A stretch of 64,000 bases of DNA from Planococcus antarcticus DSM 14505 (GCF_001687565.2 NZ_CP016534.2:1554501-1618500); one strand, 5' to 3'. Numbered from the stretch's first letter, positions 40,742 through 52,707 are shown. The notes: generated from the sequence alone by a model not told the origin. A program made the numbers and translations.

Positions 40742-41147
40742 TATTTGTCACATTTGTAAGCGCATTCTTTCGTTATTACAAGAGCTTTCCTTTATAATGA
40801 AAATAGATAAGTCGAACGAAATGTTTTGATCGTTTGATTTATAAAAAATTTGCGAGCTGATATTGCTTTCAGGTGTATAGGATTTAGACTATTTAGCTGG
40901 TGCGATGTCTCGCAGTTTTATCTTTCAAGTGTTTGGATGAAACTGAGCATCCACCACCCAAATAGATATCGATAACTTGATAAGGTGTTGTTGTCTTGAA
41001 GCCTGCTTTATTTTTGTGAGAACGGTGGGGTTATAGAAACATGTTTCCTGTGCACCAAATCATGTGGTAATTACTTTTTGTTTGAGCCGTTTCTAAAGCA
41101 GTGTTAAACACAGATACTTTTTTTTCAGGATATGCAGCCTAGAATAA
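40742..41147. other. Unexplained ~400-bp gap between rpsU and nfeD
   Basis: No coding frame. A TATAAT at 40793-40798 lacks a good -35 box. Possible structure includes TGCGAG / CTCGCA pairing across 40851-40916 and the perfect palindrome GAAACATGTTTC near 41036-41047. The gap might hold a small RNA or the remains of yqeY, but nothing recognisable remains. Confidence 0.4.
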
Positions 41148-41175
41148 TGAAACCTAATGCCTTTTCATCCGTATA
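41148..41175 (+). promoter_or_regulatory. Sigma-W type ECF promoter of nfeD-floA-yqfB
   Basis: TGAAAC (41148-41153), exactly 16 bp, then CGTATA (41170-41175). This is the B. subtilis sigma-W consensus, and the orthologous yqeZ-yqfA-yqfB operon is a sigma-W target there. Confidence 0.88.
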
Positions 41176-41216
41176 TATACAAACAGTAAATCTGTAATGT
41201 GAAAGGAGAGATCCCA

Positions 41217-42541
41217 TTGAGCAGAGTCAAAGTCTATTTAGGATTTGGACTTTTACTGTTATCGTTTCTGCTCATGCTCCCGGCTATCCAGGCTGACACT
41301 TCGACAGTGTATGTCATACCATCGAAGATGAAGTCGAAAGAGGACTGCAGGCATTTATCGAACGGGGCATTGAAGAAGCGGAAGATGCTGGAGCCGAAGC
41401 CATCATATTCGAAATCGACACACCGGGTGGATTTGTGGACGCGGCAGATGGCATTGCCCGTCTGTTGGATAAAACTTCATTGGAAAAACTGGCTTTCATC
41501 AATCAAGATGCTTTGTCTGCAGGCGCTTTTTTAGCTTTGCATAATGATGAAATCTATATGCACCCAAATGGTCGCATGGGTGCAGCTCAGGTGATTGATC
41601 AGTCCGGTAACGCAGCTGCCGACAAAGCAAACAGTGCTTGGCTAGCTTCCATGAAGAGTGCGGCTCAGACAGCTAAACGTAATCCTCAGTATGCACTGGC
41701 AATGGCGGATGCTTCAATGGATCTACCGGAACTCGGGGTAGCCGAAGGCAAATTATTAACTCTGGGTGCACCGGAAGCCGAGCAGGTGGGCTACTCGGAA
41801 GGAACTGTATCCACTCTGGACGAGCTGCTCGCTTTGAAAGGGTTTGAAGATGCCACTGTTGTGACGGTTGACGAAACTTTTTCAGAAAGCTTGGCCCGTT
41901 TTCTGACCAATCCAATTGTCGTACCAATCCTCTTATCATTTGCAGGTCTTGGATTGCTCCTTGAGTTGTTTACGCCAGGAGTTGGAATTCCGGGACTTTT
42001 CGGTCTGACGTTCCTGATGCTGTTTTTTTACGGCCACTTGGTAGCAGGCTTGGCTGGCTATGAGTCTATCATTCTCTTGGTTATCGGATTTGGTCTGTTG
42101 GTGGCAGAATTCATCATTCCGGGCGGTGTCGCGGGCTTCTTGGGAATTGCCGCCATTCTCGGTAGTATTTTATTGGCGGGAGGAGACCTTAAGACCACTT
42201 CCATAGCAGTACTTATTGCAATGATAGTAGCAACAGTAGGGATGGTGATTGTAGTGAAATTCTTTGGTAAGCGGCTTGATTTGTTCAAACGGATCATCTT
42301 GACTGATGCCACCGACACAGCACGTGGTTATGTGTCGACTACAAATCGCCCAGAACTTGTCGGTAAAATTGCCCAGACAGTGACAGCGCTTCGTCCATCC
42401 GGTACGATTAGGCTGGAAGATGAACGAATAGACGCTGTATCTGAAGGCAGATTTATCGACAATGGGAAAGATGTTAAGATAATTAAGGTAGAAGGTTCAC
42501 GTATCGTCGTTCGCGAGCTTGAGAAACTAGAGGAGGAATAG
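41217..42541 (+). pseudogene. NfeD-family membrane serine protease, broken by a one-base frameshift
   Basis: The N-terminal part (TTG at 41217 after AAAGGAG) encodes a signal-like helix (VYLGFGLLLLSFLLMLPAI) and reaches VYVIPS. From 41321 the family sequence continues in the next frame (IEDEVERGLQAFIERGIEEA, then EIDTPGGFVDAADGIA, QDALSAGAF and, after the protease domain, four to five membrane helices and an OB-type NfeD end). One missing A near CCA|TC at 41318-41321 explains the shift; restoring it gives 441 codons (YqeZ of B. subtilis: 437 aa). It may be a true mutation, phase variation or a sequence error. The rest of the frame is intact, arguing for a recent event. The partner floA lies 4 bp downstream. 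Confidence 0.85.
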
Positions 42542-42545
42542 GATA

Positions 42546-43532
42546 ATGGGACTAGATGTTATAGGTTTAGGTGCAGCAATAATCGGTATAATTGTCGTTT
42601 TGGCAATATTCTTCACATTCGTACCAATTACACTTTGGATATCCGCATTGGCTGCAGGAGTGAAAATCAGCATCTTTACGCTGATTGGTATGAGATTACG
42701 CCGTGTTATTCCATCACGGATCGTAAATCCATTGATTAAAGCGTCAAAAGCAGGATTAACAGTAACGATTAACCAATTAGAAAGTCATTACTTAGCAGGC
42801 GGTAACGTTGACCGTGTTGTCAATGCATTGATTGCCGCACATCGTGCTAATATTGAGTTGCCATTTGAACGTGCAGCAGCTATTGATTTGGCAGGACGTG
42901 ACGTGCTAGAAGCTGTTCAAATGTCCGTAAATCCAAAAGTAATCGAAACGCCATTTATCGCAGGTGTTGCGATGGATGGGATTGAAGTAAAAGCCAAAGC
43001 TAGAATTACCGTTCGTGCAAACATCGACCGTTTAGTCGGTGGTGCAGGTGAAGAAACGATTGTTGCCCGTGTTGGTGAAGGTATCGTTTCGACACTCGGT
43101 TCAAGTACAAGCCACAAAAAGGTTCTTGAAAATCCAGATTTGATTTCTCAAACAGTCCTTTCTAAAGGCTTAGATTCAGGTACAGCATTCGAAATTTTAT
43201 CGATCGATATCGCAGATGTTGATATCGGTAAAAACATTGGTGCAGAATTGCAGACCGAACAAGCGGAAGCAGATAAGAAAATTGCTCAGGCTAAAGCCGA
43301 AGAGCGTCGTGCAATGGCCGTAGCAAGCGAGCAAGAAATGAAAGCGAAAGTTGTGGAAATGAGAGCGAAAGTTGTCGAAGCGGAAGCAGAAGTGCCAATG
43401 GCTATGTCTGAAGCGCTTCGTAGTGGGAATATTGGCGTGATGGATTATGTCAATTACAAAAATATCCAAGCAGATACAGGTATGCGAGAGTCCATCTCTA
43501 AAACAGGCACGGACAAATCCGAAGATAAATAA
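42546..43532 (+). CDS. floA: Flotillin-like protein FloA
   Basis: A 328-aa protein with an N-terminal membrane hairpin (about residues 5-45), a SPFH/band-7-like domain ([20 protein letters not shown] region) and a C-terminal Ala/Glu-rich coiled coil ([19 protein letters not shown]). It organises functional membrane microdomains. It equals YqfA of B. subtilis and follows nfeD in the same operon behind the sigma-W type promoter. Confidence 0.95.
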   Translation: MGLDVIGLGAAIIGIIVVLAIFFTFVPITLWISALAAGVKISIFTLIGMRLRRVIPSRIVNPLIKASKAGLTVTINQLESHYLAGGNVDRVVNALIAAHRANIELPFERAAAIDLAGRDVLEAVQMSVNPKVIETPFIAGVAMDGIEVKAKARITVRANIDRLVGGAGEETIVARVGEGIVSTLGSSTSHKKVLENPDLISQTVLSKGLDSGTAFEILSIDIADVDIGKNIGAELQTEQAEADKKIAQAKAEERRAMAVASEQEMKAKVVEMRAKVVEAEAEVPMAMSEALRSGNIGVMDYVNYKNIQADTGMRESISKTGTDKSEDK

Positions 43533-43562
43533 TCGGCTGTAGCCATAAGGGAGGTTTGTCGT

Positions 43563-44057
43563 ATGGAAGCTCTCATATTTGGACTGGTAATCATGGCGGT
43601 AAGCGCTTTTTTCAGTAAAAGTAAAAAGGGTTCAGCTGATGATGATCCGGCAAAGCCTGCCTCGACAAGAGCAGCTACTGACACAGACAGGCGCACTGGA
43701 CAAAAAACGTTCAAACGAGTGGAAGATTATGCGAAAGAAATTTATGGAGAACTGCAGAATCAAAAAACTCAAAGGCCAGAACTTGCAGAACAGGCCAAAA
43801 GAAAAGTTAAAGAAGCTGTAAACCGGACGCCTCTCCGAGATGCACGCCAGGAAGTACAACGTCGCGTAACGCCCAGAGATGCGCGGAACGAAATACAGGA
43901 TCGTATTTCGAAAACCGAATCCAGTGCTTTGTACGGCCGTTCGTCCGCTCCGGTTGTGGAAAAAGACAATGATGAACTCTTGCCTTTGAGCAGTGAAGAC
44001 GTCAGAAGAGGAATTATCATGGCGGAGATCTTGTTGCCGCCAAAGTCCAAAAGATAG
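43563..44057 (+). CDS. YqfB-like protein of the flotillin operon
   Basis: A 164-aa protein with one N-terminal hydrophobic segment (EALIFGLVIMAVSAFF), then a long charged, probably disordered region with near-repeated blocks RDARQEVQRRVTPRDARNEI and a conserved-looking C-terminus (SSEDVRRGIIMAEILLPPK). The function is unknown. Its place as third gene of the nfeD-floA operon matches yqfB. RBS GGGAGG precedes the ATG, and a terminator follows. Confidence 0.8.
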   Translation: MEALIFGLVIMAVSAFFSKSKKGSADDDPAKPASTRAATDTDRRTGQKTFKRVEDYAKEIYGELQNQKTQRPELAEQAKRKVKEAVNRTPLRDARQEVQRRVTPRDARNEIQDRISKTESSALYGRSSAPVVEKDNDELLPLSSEDVRRGIIMAEILLPPKSKR

Positions 44058-44062
44058 CAGCC

Positions 44063-44092
44063 GCCGGCCAGTGAAAATTGGCTGGCTTTTAT
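44063..44092 (+). terminator. Terminator of the flotillin operon
   Basis: Stem GCCGGCCA / TGGCTGGC with an 8-nt loop and TTTT. Confidence 0.75.
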
Positions 44093-44289
44093 GTTTCAAA
44101 TAATAATATTATGTAAACTTAAGCGTGAAACAGACATAATGGCTAACTCAGTATGCTATTTTCAAATAGAGCGATTGGTAAAACAGAGATTTTGACGGCC
44201 GACTTATATAAGGCAAATATTGTACAAGTGATTATCTTTAATGATAGAGTGAAATTAGCAGTAAATACTCGATTCTAAGGAGCGTCCAC

Positions 44290-45249
44290 ATGACAGAATA
44301 CAACCTACTAGAATTACATGTGAAAGACCCAAATGAAGCGGTTCAGCTGCTTGGGATATCAGACAATCACTTAACGTTGATCGAAGAAGCTTTCGACATT
44401 CAAATTATCACGCGTGGTGAAGTCATCAAGTTATCGGGTTCCGAAGAAGGTAAACTAACGGGGAAATTACTAATAGAACAATTGCTGCGGGTTATCCGTA
44501 AAAATATTAATATCGATCAGCGAGATATAGTATCTGCCATTGAAATGGCCAAAAATGGCACGATTGAATATTTCGCAGAACTTTACGATGAAGAAGTGGC
44601 ACGTAATGCCAATGGCAAATCAATTCGCGCGAAAACTATCGGCCAGCGCCATTATATCCATGCAGTCCGCAATAAGGATCTGGTATTTGGAATTGGGCCT
44701 GCCGGAACCGGTAAGACCTATCTAGCAGTTGTCATGGCGGTACAGGCACTTAAAAATGGCCAGGTAAAGAAAATTATTTTAACACGGCCGGCTGTCGAGG
44801 CGGGAGAAAGCCTCGGCTTCCTACCAGGTGATTTAAAGGAAAAAGTAGATCCTTATCTGAGACCTCTTTATGATTCCTTGCACGATGTGTTGGGACTGGA
44901 GCAGACCAACCGTTTTATCGAACGCGGGACGATAGAAATTGCCCCTCTTGCTTACATGAGAGGTCGCACATTGGACGAAGCATTCGTTATTCTCGATGAA
45001 GCGCAGAATACTACGAAAGCACAGATGAAAATGTTCTTGACGCGTCTCGGATTCGGCTCGAAAATGATTATTACTGGCGACAAAACGCAGATCGATTTAC
45101 CGCGTGGAGCTGAATCTGGATTGATTGCAGCCGAAACGATTTTGAAAGGTGTTCGCAATATCCATTTCCAGTATCTTGAAAGCGGTGATGTGGTTCGTCA
45201 TCCACTTGTAGCGAAAATTATCGAGGCTTATGAAAGCCAGCCTACTTAA
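44290..45249 (+). CDS. phoH: PhoH-family ATPase (PhoH/YbeZ type)
   Basis: A 319-aa P-loop protein. Walker A GIGPAGTGKTYLA lies near residues 134-146; ILTRPAVEAGESLGFLPGD and FVILDEAQNTT follow. It is an ATPase/helicase-like protein linked to RNA processing together with YbeY, encoded 2.3 kb downstream. In B. subtilis yqfC and yqfD (sporulation genes) precede it; they are missing. RBS AAGGAG precedes the ATG. Confidence 0.95.
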   Translation: MTEYNLLELHVKDPNEAVQLLGISDNHLTLIEEAFDIQIITRGEVIKLSGSEEGKLTGKLLIEQLLRVIRKNINIDQRDIVSAIEMAKNGTIEYFAELYDEEVARNANGKSIRAKTIGQRHYIHAVRNKDLVFGIGPAGTGKTYLAVVMAVQALKNGQVKKIILTRPAVEAGESLGFLPGDLKEKVDPYLRPLYDSLHDVLGLEQTNRFIERGTIEIAPLAYMRGRTLDEAFVILDEAQNTTKAQMKMFLTRLGFGSKMIITGDKTQIDLPRGAESGLIAAETILKGVRNIHFQYLESGDVVRHPLVAKIIEAYESQPT

Positions 45250-45259
45250 ACTGGTGTAT

Positions 45260-45297
45260 AAAAAGATGCAGGGATAGACAATCCTGCATCTTTTTTG
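45260..45297 (+). terminator. Terminator of phoH
   Basis: AAAAAGATGCAGG / CCTGCATCTTTTTT hairpin with a 10-nt loop. Confidence 0.9.
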
Positions 45298-45433
45298 TGT
45301 TTAGATCCATGTTCTTAGTGATTATCCTCAGTATTCCTCATAAATATGGGGATAATTTCAAATTTTTAGAAATACACAGTGAAATCCATTTCTTTAGTTG
45401 TTATGATGGAAATAAGAAATGCGGGGTGTAGGC

Positions 45434-47554
45434 ATGCGTCAAAGAGCACAGCAAATCTTCGAGAAACTGGGTTATCGAAAGCTAATGGTAATTGGCATTT
45501 TAATGACTGGGCTAATCCTATATGGATTTTTAATGAATTCAGTCCGTGGAAATACATACGATATCAGCCTTTTTCAACTGTCGTCAGAAACGATTCGCTC
45601 TGAAAAGACGGTGGAAGATCCGATTAAAACTGAGATGGAAAGAAAGCGACTTGCTGAAGAAGTAGTACCGAGCTATCAATTTATGGATGAAATTGCTGAA
45701 AATCAATCTGCAGTAATCGAATCTCTTTTTGGTTATCTTTTTGATGCGAAGTCTGGCACTGAAAAAAATAAGGAGGCAGATTCTACAGAAGCAATGATTG
45801 CACAACTGAAAGAGGATCTGCGTCTAATGGAGACCAGCGAAAATGGACTACGCTTAACCGACGATATGCTGGATTCTTTATTGTCGCTGTCAAATGACAG
45901 CTTGCTTAGGGTCCAGCAGGAGTTAAATAGTCTGCTGCAATCTTATTTGAGTGATCCAGTACGGGTAGAGGAAGTTGCGCGGATCCGCACGGAAATTGAG
46001 CAGGATATCCGACGCAGCGAACAAATTCCAGATGACGTTGTGCAAGCGGGGGTGACCATCGGCCGATTTGGCATCATTCCAAATGAACTAGTCAACGAAG
46101 AACTGACCGCAAGCCAAGTAGAACAAGTTCGAAACAGCGTGGAGCCGACACGTATATTACAAGGGCAAGTGCTCGTTCAAGAAGGACAGGTGGTGGACAG
46201 GGAAGTTTACCGGCAGCTTGAACTGGCTGGAATGACAGAGGAACAATTGAATTACAAACCGCTTCTCGGATTACTGATTTTCGTAGTGATCGCCATGGGC
46301 CTAATGCTGGCAGTGATGTCAAGATCGCAGGAAGATGACAGAATTAAAACCACTGAATTGCTGGTCATGATTGTAGTCATAACCATTTCATTGTCGCTTA
46401 TGAAATTGTTATATGCCATCAGCGAAAACTTTGATTTAGTGATTTCTTTTATTTTCCCTACGGCGCTGGCCGGTATGCTTGTGCGCTTGCTGATCAATGA
46501 ACGGGCTGCTGTCTATGTGACAATTCTTATCAGTGCAGCAGCGGGTATCATGCTGCAAAACGGCTATTCAGCATCTTTGCAGGTGGATGTGGCTCTTTAT
46601 ATTCTTTTTAGCGGGTTGACTGCAATTTATTTAATTGACCGGGATGGGGGCCATGGGCGTCTGTTGCAAATTAGTTTGGCGGTAGCAGGAGTCAATGTAT
46701 TATTCGTCGCAATTTATCTTTTGATTGGCCAGACTCAGTACAACTTGTCGGAAATCGGATTTTATTTTACTGCTGCTGTTATTTCTGGCCTGTTGTCCGG
46801 GGCATTGGCAATCGGGCTGTTGCCGTTTTTTGAATCAGCTTTTGGCATGCTGTCGACGATGCGTTTGATCGAGCTGTCCAATCCGAACCATCCGCTTTTG
46901 AAAAAGATTCTGATGGAAACGCCGGGCACCTATCACCATAGCCTAATGGTCGCTAATCTGGCGGACGCCTCCTGCGAAGCAATCGGAGCCAATGGTCTGC
47001 TGGCGAGAGTGGGCTGTTATTACCACGATATTGGCAAAACGAAAAAGCCGCAGTTTTTTATTGAAAATCAAGTGAATATCGAAAATCCACATGACCGTCT
47101 GCCGCCAGAAAAAAGTCGGGATATTATCCTAGCGCATAGTGTACAAGGAGCTAACATGCTCAAAAATCATAAAATGCCAAAAGAAATCGTAGATGTAGCA
47201 GCGCAGCATCATGGTACCAGTATATTAAAATTTTTCTATTACAAAGCGAAAGAAATCGATCCAGACATCGATGAGGAATCTTTCCGCTACGAGGGGCCGA
47301 AACCCCAAACCAAAGAAATTGCTATCATCTGCATCGCCGACAGTTTGGAAGCGGCTGTCCGTTCGATGAAGGAACCAACATCAGAAAAGATAAAAAAAAT
47401 GGTGGATGCGATAGTAGAAGATAAACTGAAAGATGGGCAATTTGATGAATGTGATATATCCTTAAAAGAGCTGAAAAAAGTAAAGGCGGTTATGTGCGAA
47501 ACTTTGAATGGCATCTTCCATTCGCGCATCGAATATCCAAAAGAAACTAATTGA
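45434..47554 (+). CDS. pgpH: Cyclic-di-AMP phosphodiesterase PgpH (7TM-HD)
   Basis: A 706-aa membrane enzyme. It has one N-terminal helix, an extracellular 7TMR-HDED domain (about residues 45-275), seven membrane helices (about 280-480) and a cytoplasmic HD domain (TYHHSLMVANLADASCEA, YYHDIGKTKKP). The HD domain hydrolyses the second messenger c-di-AMP. It equals YqfF of B. subtilis (711 aa). ATG at 45434 is used because the frame upstream contains the G-rich site. Confidence 0.95.
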   Translation: MRQRAQQIFEKLGYRKLMVIGILMTGLILYGFLMNSVRGNTYDISLFQLSSETIRSEKTVEDPIKTEMERKRLAEEVVPSYQFMDEIAENQSAVIESLFGYLFDAKSGTEKNKEADSTEAMIAQLKEDLRLMETSENGLRLTDDMLDSLLSLSNDSLLRVQQELNSLLQSYLSDPVRVEEVARIRTEIEQDIRRSEQIPDDVVQAGVTIGRFGIIPNELVNEELTASQVEQVRNSVEPTRILQGQVLVQEGQVVDREVYRQLELAGMTEEQLNYKPLLGLLIFVVIAMGLMLAVMSRSQEDDRIKTTELLVMIVVITISLSLMKLLYAISENFDLVISFIFPTALAGMLVRLLINERAAVYVTILISAAAGIMLQNGYSASLQVDVALYILFSGLTAIYLIDRDGGHGRLLQISLAVAGVNVLFVAIYLLIGQTQYNLSEIGFYFTAAVISGLLSGALAIGLLPFFESAFGMLSTMRLIELSNPNHPLLKKILMETPGTYHHSLMVANLADASCEAIGANGLLARVGCYYHDIGKTKKPQFFIENQVNIENPHDRLPPEKSRDIILAHSVQGANMLKNHKMPKEIVDVAAQHHGTSILKFFYYKAKEIDPDIDEESFRYEGPKPQTKEIAIICIADSLEAAVRSMKEPTSEKIKKMVDAIVEDKLKDGQFDECDISLKELKKVKAVMCETLNGIFHSRIEYPKETN

Positions 47555-47568
47555 TCGGAGGAACAGAT

Positions 47569-48037
47569 ATGATAGCCATTGATTTTATGGACGAAACAGA
47601 AAGCCTGAACCCGCAGAAACTCGCTTTTGTGCAAAAAATACTAGAGCATGCAGCGAAAGAAGAAGGATTAAAAGACTCTGAAGTGTCGGTGACTTTTGTT
47701 ACGGACGAAATGATCCGAGACATTAACCGTGAATACCGCGGCAAAGATCAGCCTACGGATGTTATCTCATTTGCTATGGAAGAACTTGGTGAAGGGGAAA
47801 CGGCTATAATTGGTCTGCCTGAACCACGTATGCTCGGAGATATTATCATTTCATTGGACCGTACAAAAGAGCAAGCCGAAGATTTTGGCCACTCGTTCGA
47901 ACGGGAGTTAGGTTTTCTGGCTGTCCATGGCTTTTTGCATTTGCTGGGATACGATCATATGACAGAAGAAGATGAAAAGAAAATGTCTTTTCGTCAAGAG
48001 GAAATTCTAGTTTCACTCGGCATCACGCGTGATAAAC

Positions 48038-48051
<14 letters not shown>
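47569..48051 (+). CDS. ybeY: Endoribonuclease YbeY
   Basis: A 160-aa metalloprotein (YqfG) for 16S rRNA 3' maturation and ribosome quality control. The zinc motif HGFLHLLGYDH is complete; REYRGKDQPTDVISFAM is the other signature. ATG at 47569 has CGGAGG upstream; the longer frame overlapping pgpH is not supported. It overlaps dgkA by 14 bp. Confidence 0.96.
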
Positions 48052-49722
<1,671 letters not shown>

Positions 49723-49734
49723 GGAGTCCTTCCC

Positions 49735-50517
49735 ATGCAAAGTCAAGTAGAGGGAATTGTCATTCGTACAATGCCATACGGTGAGACGAATAAAATTGTC
49801 ACCTTGTTTACGAGAGAAGCAGGAAAAATCACTTGTATGGCAAGAGGTGCTAAAAAGCCAGCCAGCCGATTAGCGGCCATTACTCAAGTATTTACACATG
49901 GTACGTTTTCTATTTATAAGGGGAAGGGCATGGGAACTTTACAAGCTGGAGACCCGCTAGAATCGCTTCGGCATATTCGCGAAGATATCATGTCTACGGC
50001 CTATGCAAGCTATGTTACAGAGCTGATCGACCGACTTACTGAACAAGATGAGCCACAATCCACGATTTTTGAAATTTTGTACCAGGCACTTCATGCGATA
50101 GACGATGGCTATGATCCCGAAGCAATTACGCTTTTTGTAGAGTGGAAAATGTTACAAGTGGCAGGCCTTACGCCAACGCTTCATCAATGTGCAAATTGTG
50201 GATCGACCGAAGGAGAATTCGCTTTTTCTTTTCAAGAACTTGGTTTCCTGTGTCACCGTTGTTTCCATATCGACCCGTATATCATTCGGTTAAGCCCGGC
50301 GTTAGTGAAATTGATCCGTACTTTCTATTTTGTGCCGATTGAACGGGTAGGGTCGCTGACGTTAAAAAAAGAATCAAAGAGCTTGCTCAAGCAAATTGTT
50401 CGTACAATTTATGAGGAAAAAGCGGGAATTCGTTTGAAATCGAGGAAATTCCTTGAGCAATTAGAGCGAACGCCTGAATTTTTGCCCGAAAAAGAAGAGC
50501 TGCCAAAAGACGAATAG
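49735..50517 (+). CDS. recO: DNA repair protein RecO
   Basis: A 260-aa protein with an N-terminal OB fold (EGIVIRTMPYGETNKIVTLF) and a helical C-terminal domain with a zinc site (CANC and CHRC). It loads RecA onto SSB-coated DNA in the RecFOR pathway. The last codons lie inside the terminator stem. The 120-bp tandem array begins about 60 bp downstream. Confidence 0.95.
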   Translation: MQSQVEGIVIRTMPYGETNKIVTLFTREAGKITCMARGAKKPASRLAAITQVFTHGTFSIYKGKGMGTLQAGDPLESLRHIREDIMSTAYASYVTELIDRLTEQDEPQSTIFEILYQALHAIDDGYDPEAITLFVEWKMLQVAGLTPTLHQCANCGSTEGEFAFSFQELGFLCHRCFHIDPYIIRLSPALVKLIRTFYFVPIERVGSLTLKKESKSLLKQIVRTIYEEKAGIRLKSRKFLEQLERTPEFLPEKEELPKDE

Positions 50518-50543
50518 TCTTTTGGGCAGCTCTTCTTTTTTAT
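50494..50543 (+). terminator. Terminator of recO
   Basis: Long stem GAAGAGCTGCC..AAAAGAC / GTCTTTT..GGCAGCTCTTC with T run; it overlaps the recO stop codon. Confidence 0.88.
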
Positions 50544-50580
50544 TTCTATATTCTCCGAGCATTCTATTTAATGATATGTC

Positions 50581-51327
50581 GGAGCTGACCAGGCACTTCC
50601 GCTTTTCAGTGTCTAGCTCCAACGGCCAGCTCCTCGGGTCATAAGCCACTCTGGTTATGCGGCAAAAGGCGCCGCTTCACCAGATCGTCTTATGCCTGTC
50701 GGAGCTGAACGGCCGTTTCCGCTTTTCAGTGTCTAGCTCCAACGGCCAGCTCCTCGGGTCATAAGCCACTCTGGTTATGCGGCAAAAGGCGCCGCTTCAC
50801 CAGATCGTCTTATGCCTGTCGGAGCTGAACGGCCGTTTCCGCTTTTCAGTGTCTAGCTCCAACGGCCAGCTCCTCGGGTCATAAGCCACTCTGGTTATGC
50901 GGCAAAAGGCGCCGCTTCACCAGATCGTCTTATGCCTGTCGGAGCTGAACGGCCGTTTCCGCTTTTCAGTGTCTAGCTCCAACGGCCAGCTCCTCGGGTC
51001 ATAAGCCACTCTGGTTATGCGGCAAAAGGCGCCGCTTCACCAGATCGTCTTATGCCTGTCGGAGCTGAACGGCCGTTTCCGCTTTTCAGTGTCTAGCTCC
51101 AACGGCCAGCTCCTCGGGTCATAAGCCACTCTGGTTATGCGGCAAAAGGCGCCGCTTCACCAGATCGTCTTATGCCTGTCGGAGCTGAACGGCCGTTTCC
51201 GCTTTTCAGTGTCTAGCTCCAACGGCCAGCTCCTCGGGTCATAAGCTACTCTGGTTATGCGGCAAAAGGCGCCGCTTCACCAGATCGTCTTATGCCTGTC
51301 GGAGCTGAACGGCCGTTTCCGCTTTTC
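50581..51327. repeat. Tandem array: six 120-bp units plus a 27-bp partial unit
   Basis: Units start at 50581, 50701, 50821, 50941, 51061 and 51181; a partial unit runs 51301-51327. Units 2-5 are identical; unit 6 differs by one base (C to T at 51247). Unit 1 differs only in its first 20 bases (GGAGCTGACCAGGCACTTCC in place of GGAGCTGAACGGCCGTTTCC). Each unit can fold into a long hairpin (CATAAG..CTGGT..GCGGC / GCCGC..ACCAG..CTTATG). GGAGCT pairs with two nearby AGCTCC. There is no coding content. It fills the space between convergent recO and glyS. Confidence 0.95.
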
Positions 51328-51330
51328 TTC

Positions 51331-52707
51331 TTAAAACTGAATATGCTTCTCGACATAAGCTTGTACTTCTGCGATTGGCATGCGTGTTTGTTCCATGGAG
51401 TCACGGTGGCGTACTGTTACCTGACCGTCTTCGACAGAATCAAAGTCGTACGTAATGCAAAAAGGTGTGCCAATTTCATCTTGGCGGCGGTAACGTTTGC
51501 CGATTGATTGTGACTCGTCGTAATCCACCATGAAATGCTTAGCAAGTTCAGCGAATACGCCTGTTGCACCTTCTGCTAATTTTTTAGATAAAGGCAAAAC
51601 AGCAGCTTTATAAGGTGCCAAGGCCGGGTGGAATCTTAATACGGTGCGTTTGTCGTCGTTGTCGAGTTCTTCTACGTTGTAAGCATCCACTAGGAAAGCC
51701 AATGTTACGCGGTCAGCTCCAAGAGAAGGCTCGATGCAATAAGGAACAAAACGTTCATTTGTCACTGGATCGATGTAATTGAAATCTTCTCCTGAATGCT
51801 CCATATGACGTTTCAAGTCAAAGTCGGTGCGGTCTGCAATGCCCCATAGCTCGCCCCAGCCAAACGGGAATTTGTATTCGATGTCGACTGTAGCATTGGA
51901 ATAATGCGAAAGCTCATCTTCATCATGCTCACGCAAGCGCATATTGTCTTCAGCCATATTTAAGTTCAGTAGCCAGTTTTTGCAGTAATCGCGCCAGTAA
52001 GCGTACCATTCCAAATCTTCACCTGGTTTGCAAAAAAACTCAAGCTCCATTTGTTCGAACTCACGTGTCCGGAACGTAAAGTTACCCGGTGTGATTTCGT
52101 TACGGAAACTTTTGCCGATTTGAGCAATTCCGAAAGGCATTTTTTTTCGCATTGAACGTTGAACGTTTTTATAGTTGACGAAAATCCCTTGAGCCGTTTC
52201 TGGACGCAGGAAAATTTCGTTTGTTGAAGCTTCGGTAACGCCTTGGAAAGTCTTGAACATCAAATTAAACTGGCGAATTTCTGTAAAGTCCTGTGCGCCA
52301 CATGTTGGACATTTTACTTCGTGTTCTTGTATGAGTTCAGCCATTTTTTCAAATGATAGGCCATCAACGATTAACTCAATACCTTTAGCGTCTAATGCAT
52401 CTTCAATCAATTTATCCGCGCGGTGGCGAGTTTTACAGCTCTTGCAGTCAATCATCGGATCATTGAAGTTGCCGACATGCCCAGATGCGATCCAAGTTTT
52501 AGGGTTCATTAAAATCGCTGCATCGAGACCTACATTATAAGGAGATTCCTGAACGAATTTTTTCCACCATGCTTTTTTAATATTATTTTTCAGTTCAACG
52601 CCAAGTGGGCCGTAATCCCATGTGTTTGCCAATCCTCCGTAAATTTCAGAGCCTGGAAATACAAATCCTCTGTGTTTCGCTAATGCTACTACATCTTCCA
52701 TTGACAT
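51331..52707 (-). CDS. glyS: Glycyl-tRNA synthetase, single-chain (alpha2) type
   Basis: A 458-aa class II synthetase. [22 protein letters not shown] is the N-terminus; zinc-type cysteines occur as CKSC and [25 protein letters not shown] is motif 2 and EPSLGADRV motif 3. This is the bacterial/eukaryotic alpha2 type also used by staphylococci, not the alpha2beta2 GlyQ/GlyS of B. subtilis. ATG at 52707 is chosen for GGAGG at 8-nt spacing; the longer frame to 52752 runs into the leader terminator. It is transcribed against its neighbours and ends three bases from the repeat array. Confidence 0.96.
   Translation of the reverse strand: MSMEDVVALAKHRGFVFPGSEIYGGLANTWDYGPLGVELKNNIKKAWWKKFVQESPYNVGLDAAILMNPKTWIASGHVGNFNDPMIDCKSCKTRHRADKLIEDALDAKGIELIVDGLSFEKMAELIQEHEVKCPTCGAQDFTEIRQFNLMFKTFQGVTEASTNEIFLRPETAQGIFVNYKNVQRSMRKKMPFGIAQIGKSFRNEITPGNFTFRTREFEQMELEFFCKPGEDLEWYAYWRDYCKNWLLNLNMAEDNMRLREHDEDELSHYSNATVDIEYKFPFGWGELWGIADRTDFDLKRHMEHSGEDFNYIDPVTNERFVPYCIEPSLGADRVTLAFLVDAYNVEELDNDDKRTVLRFHPALAPYKAAVLPLSKKLAEGATGVFAELAKHFMVDYDESQSIGKRYRRQDEIGTPFCITYDFDSVEDGQVTVRHRDSMEQTRMPIAEVQAYVEKHIQF

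Noticed and set aside
50581..51327. CRISPR array
   Set aside because: The whole 120-bp period is repeated, so there are no unique spacers; there are no cas genes nearby. It is a simple tandem array.
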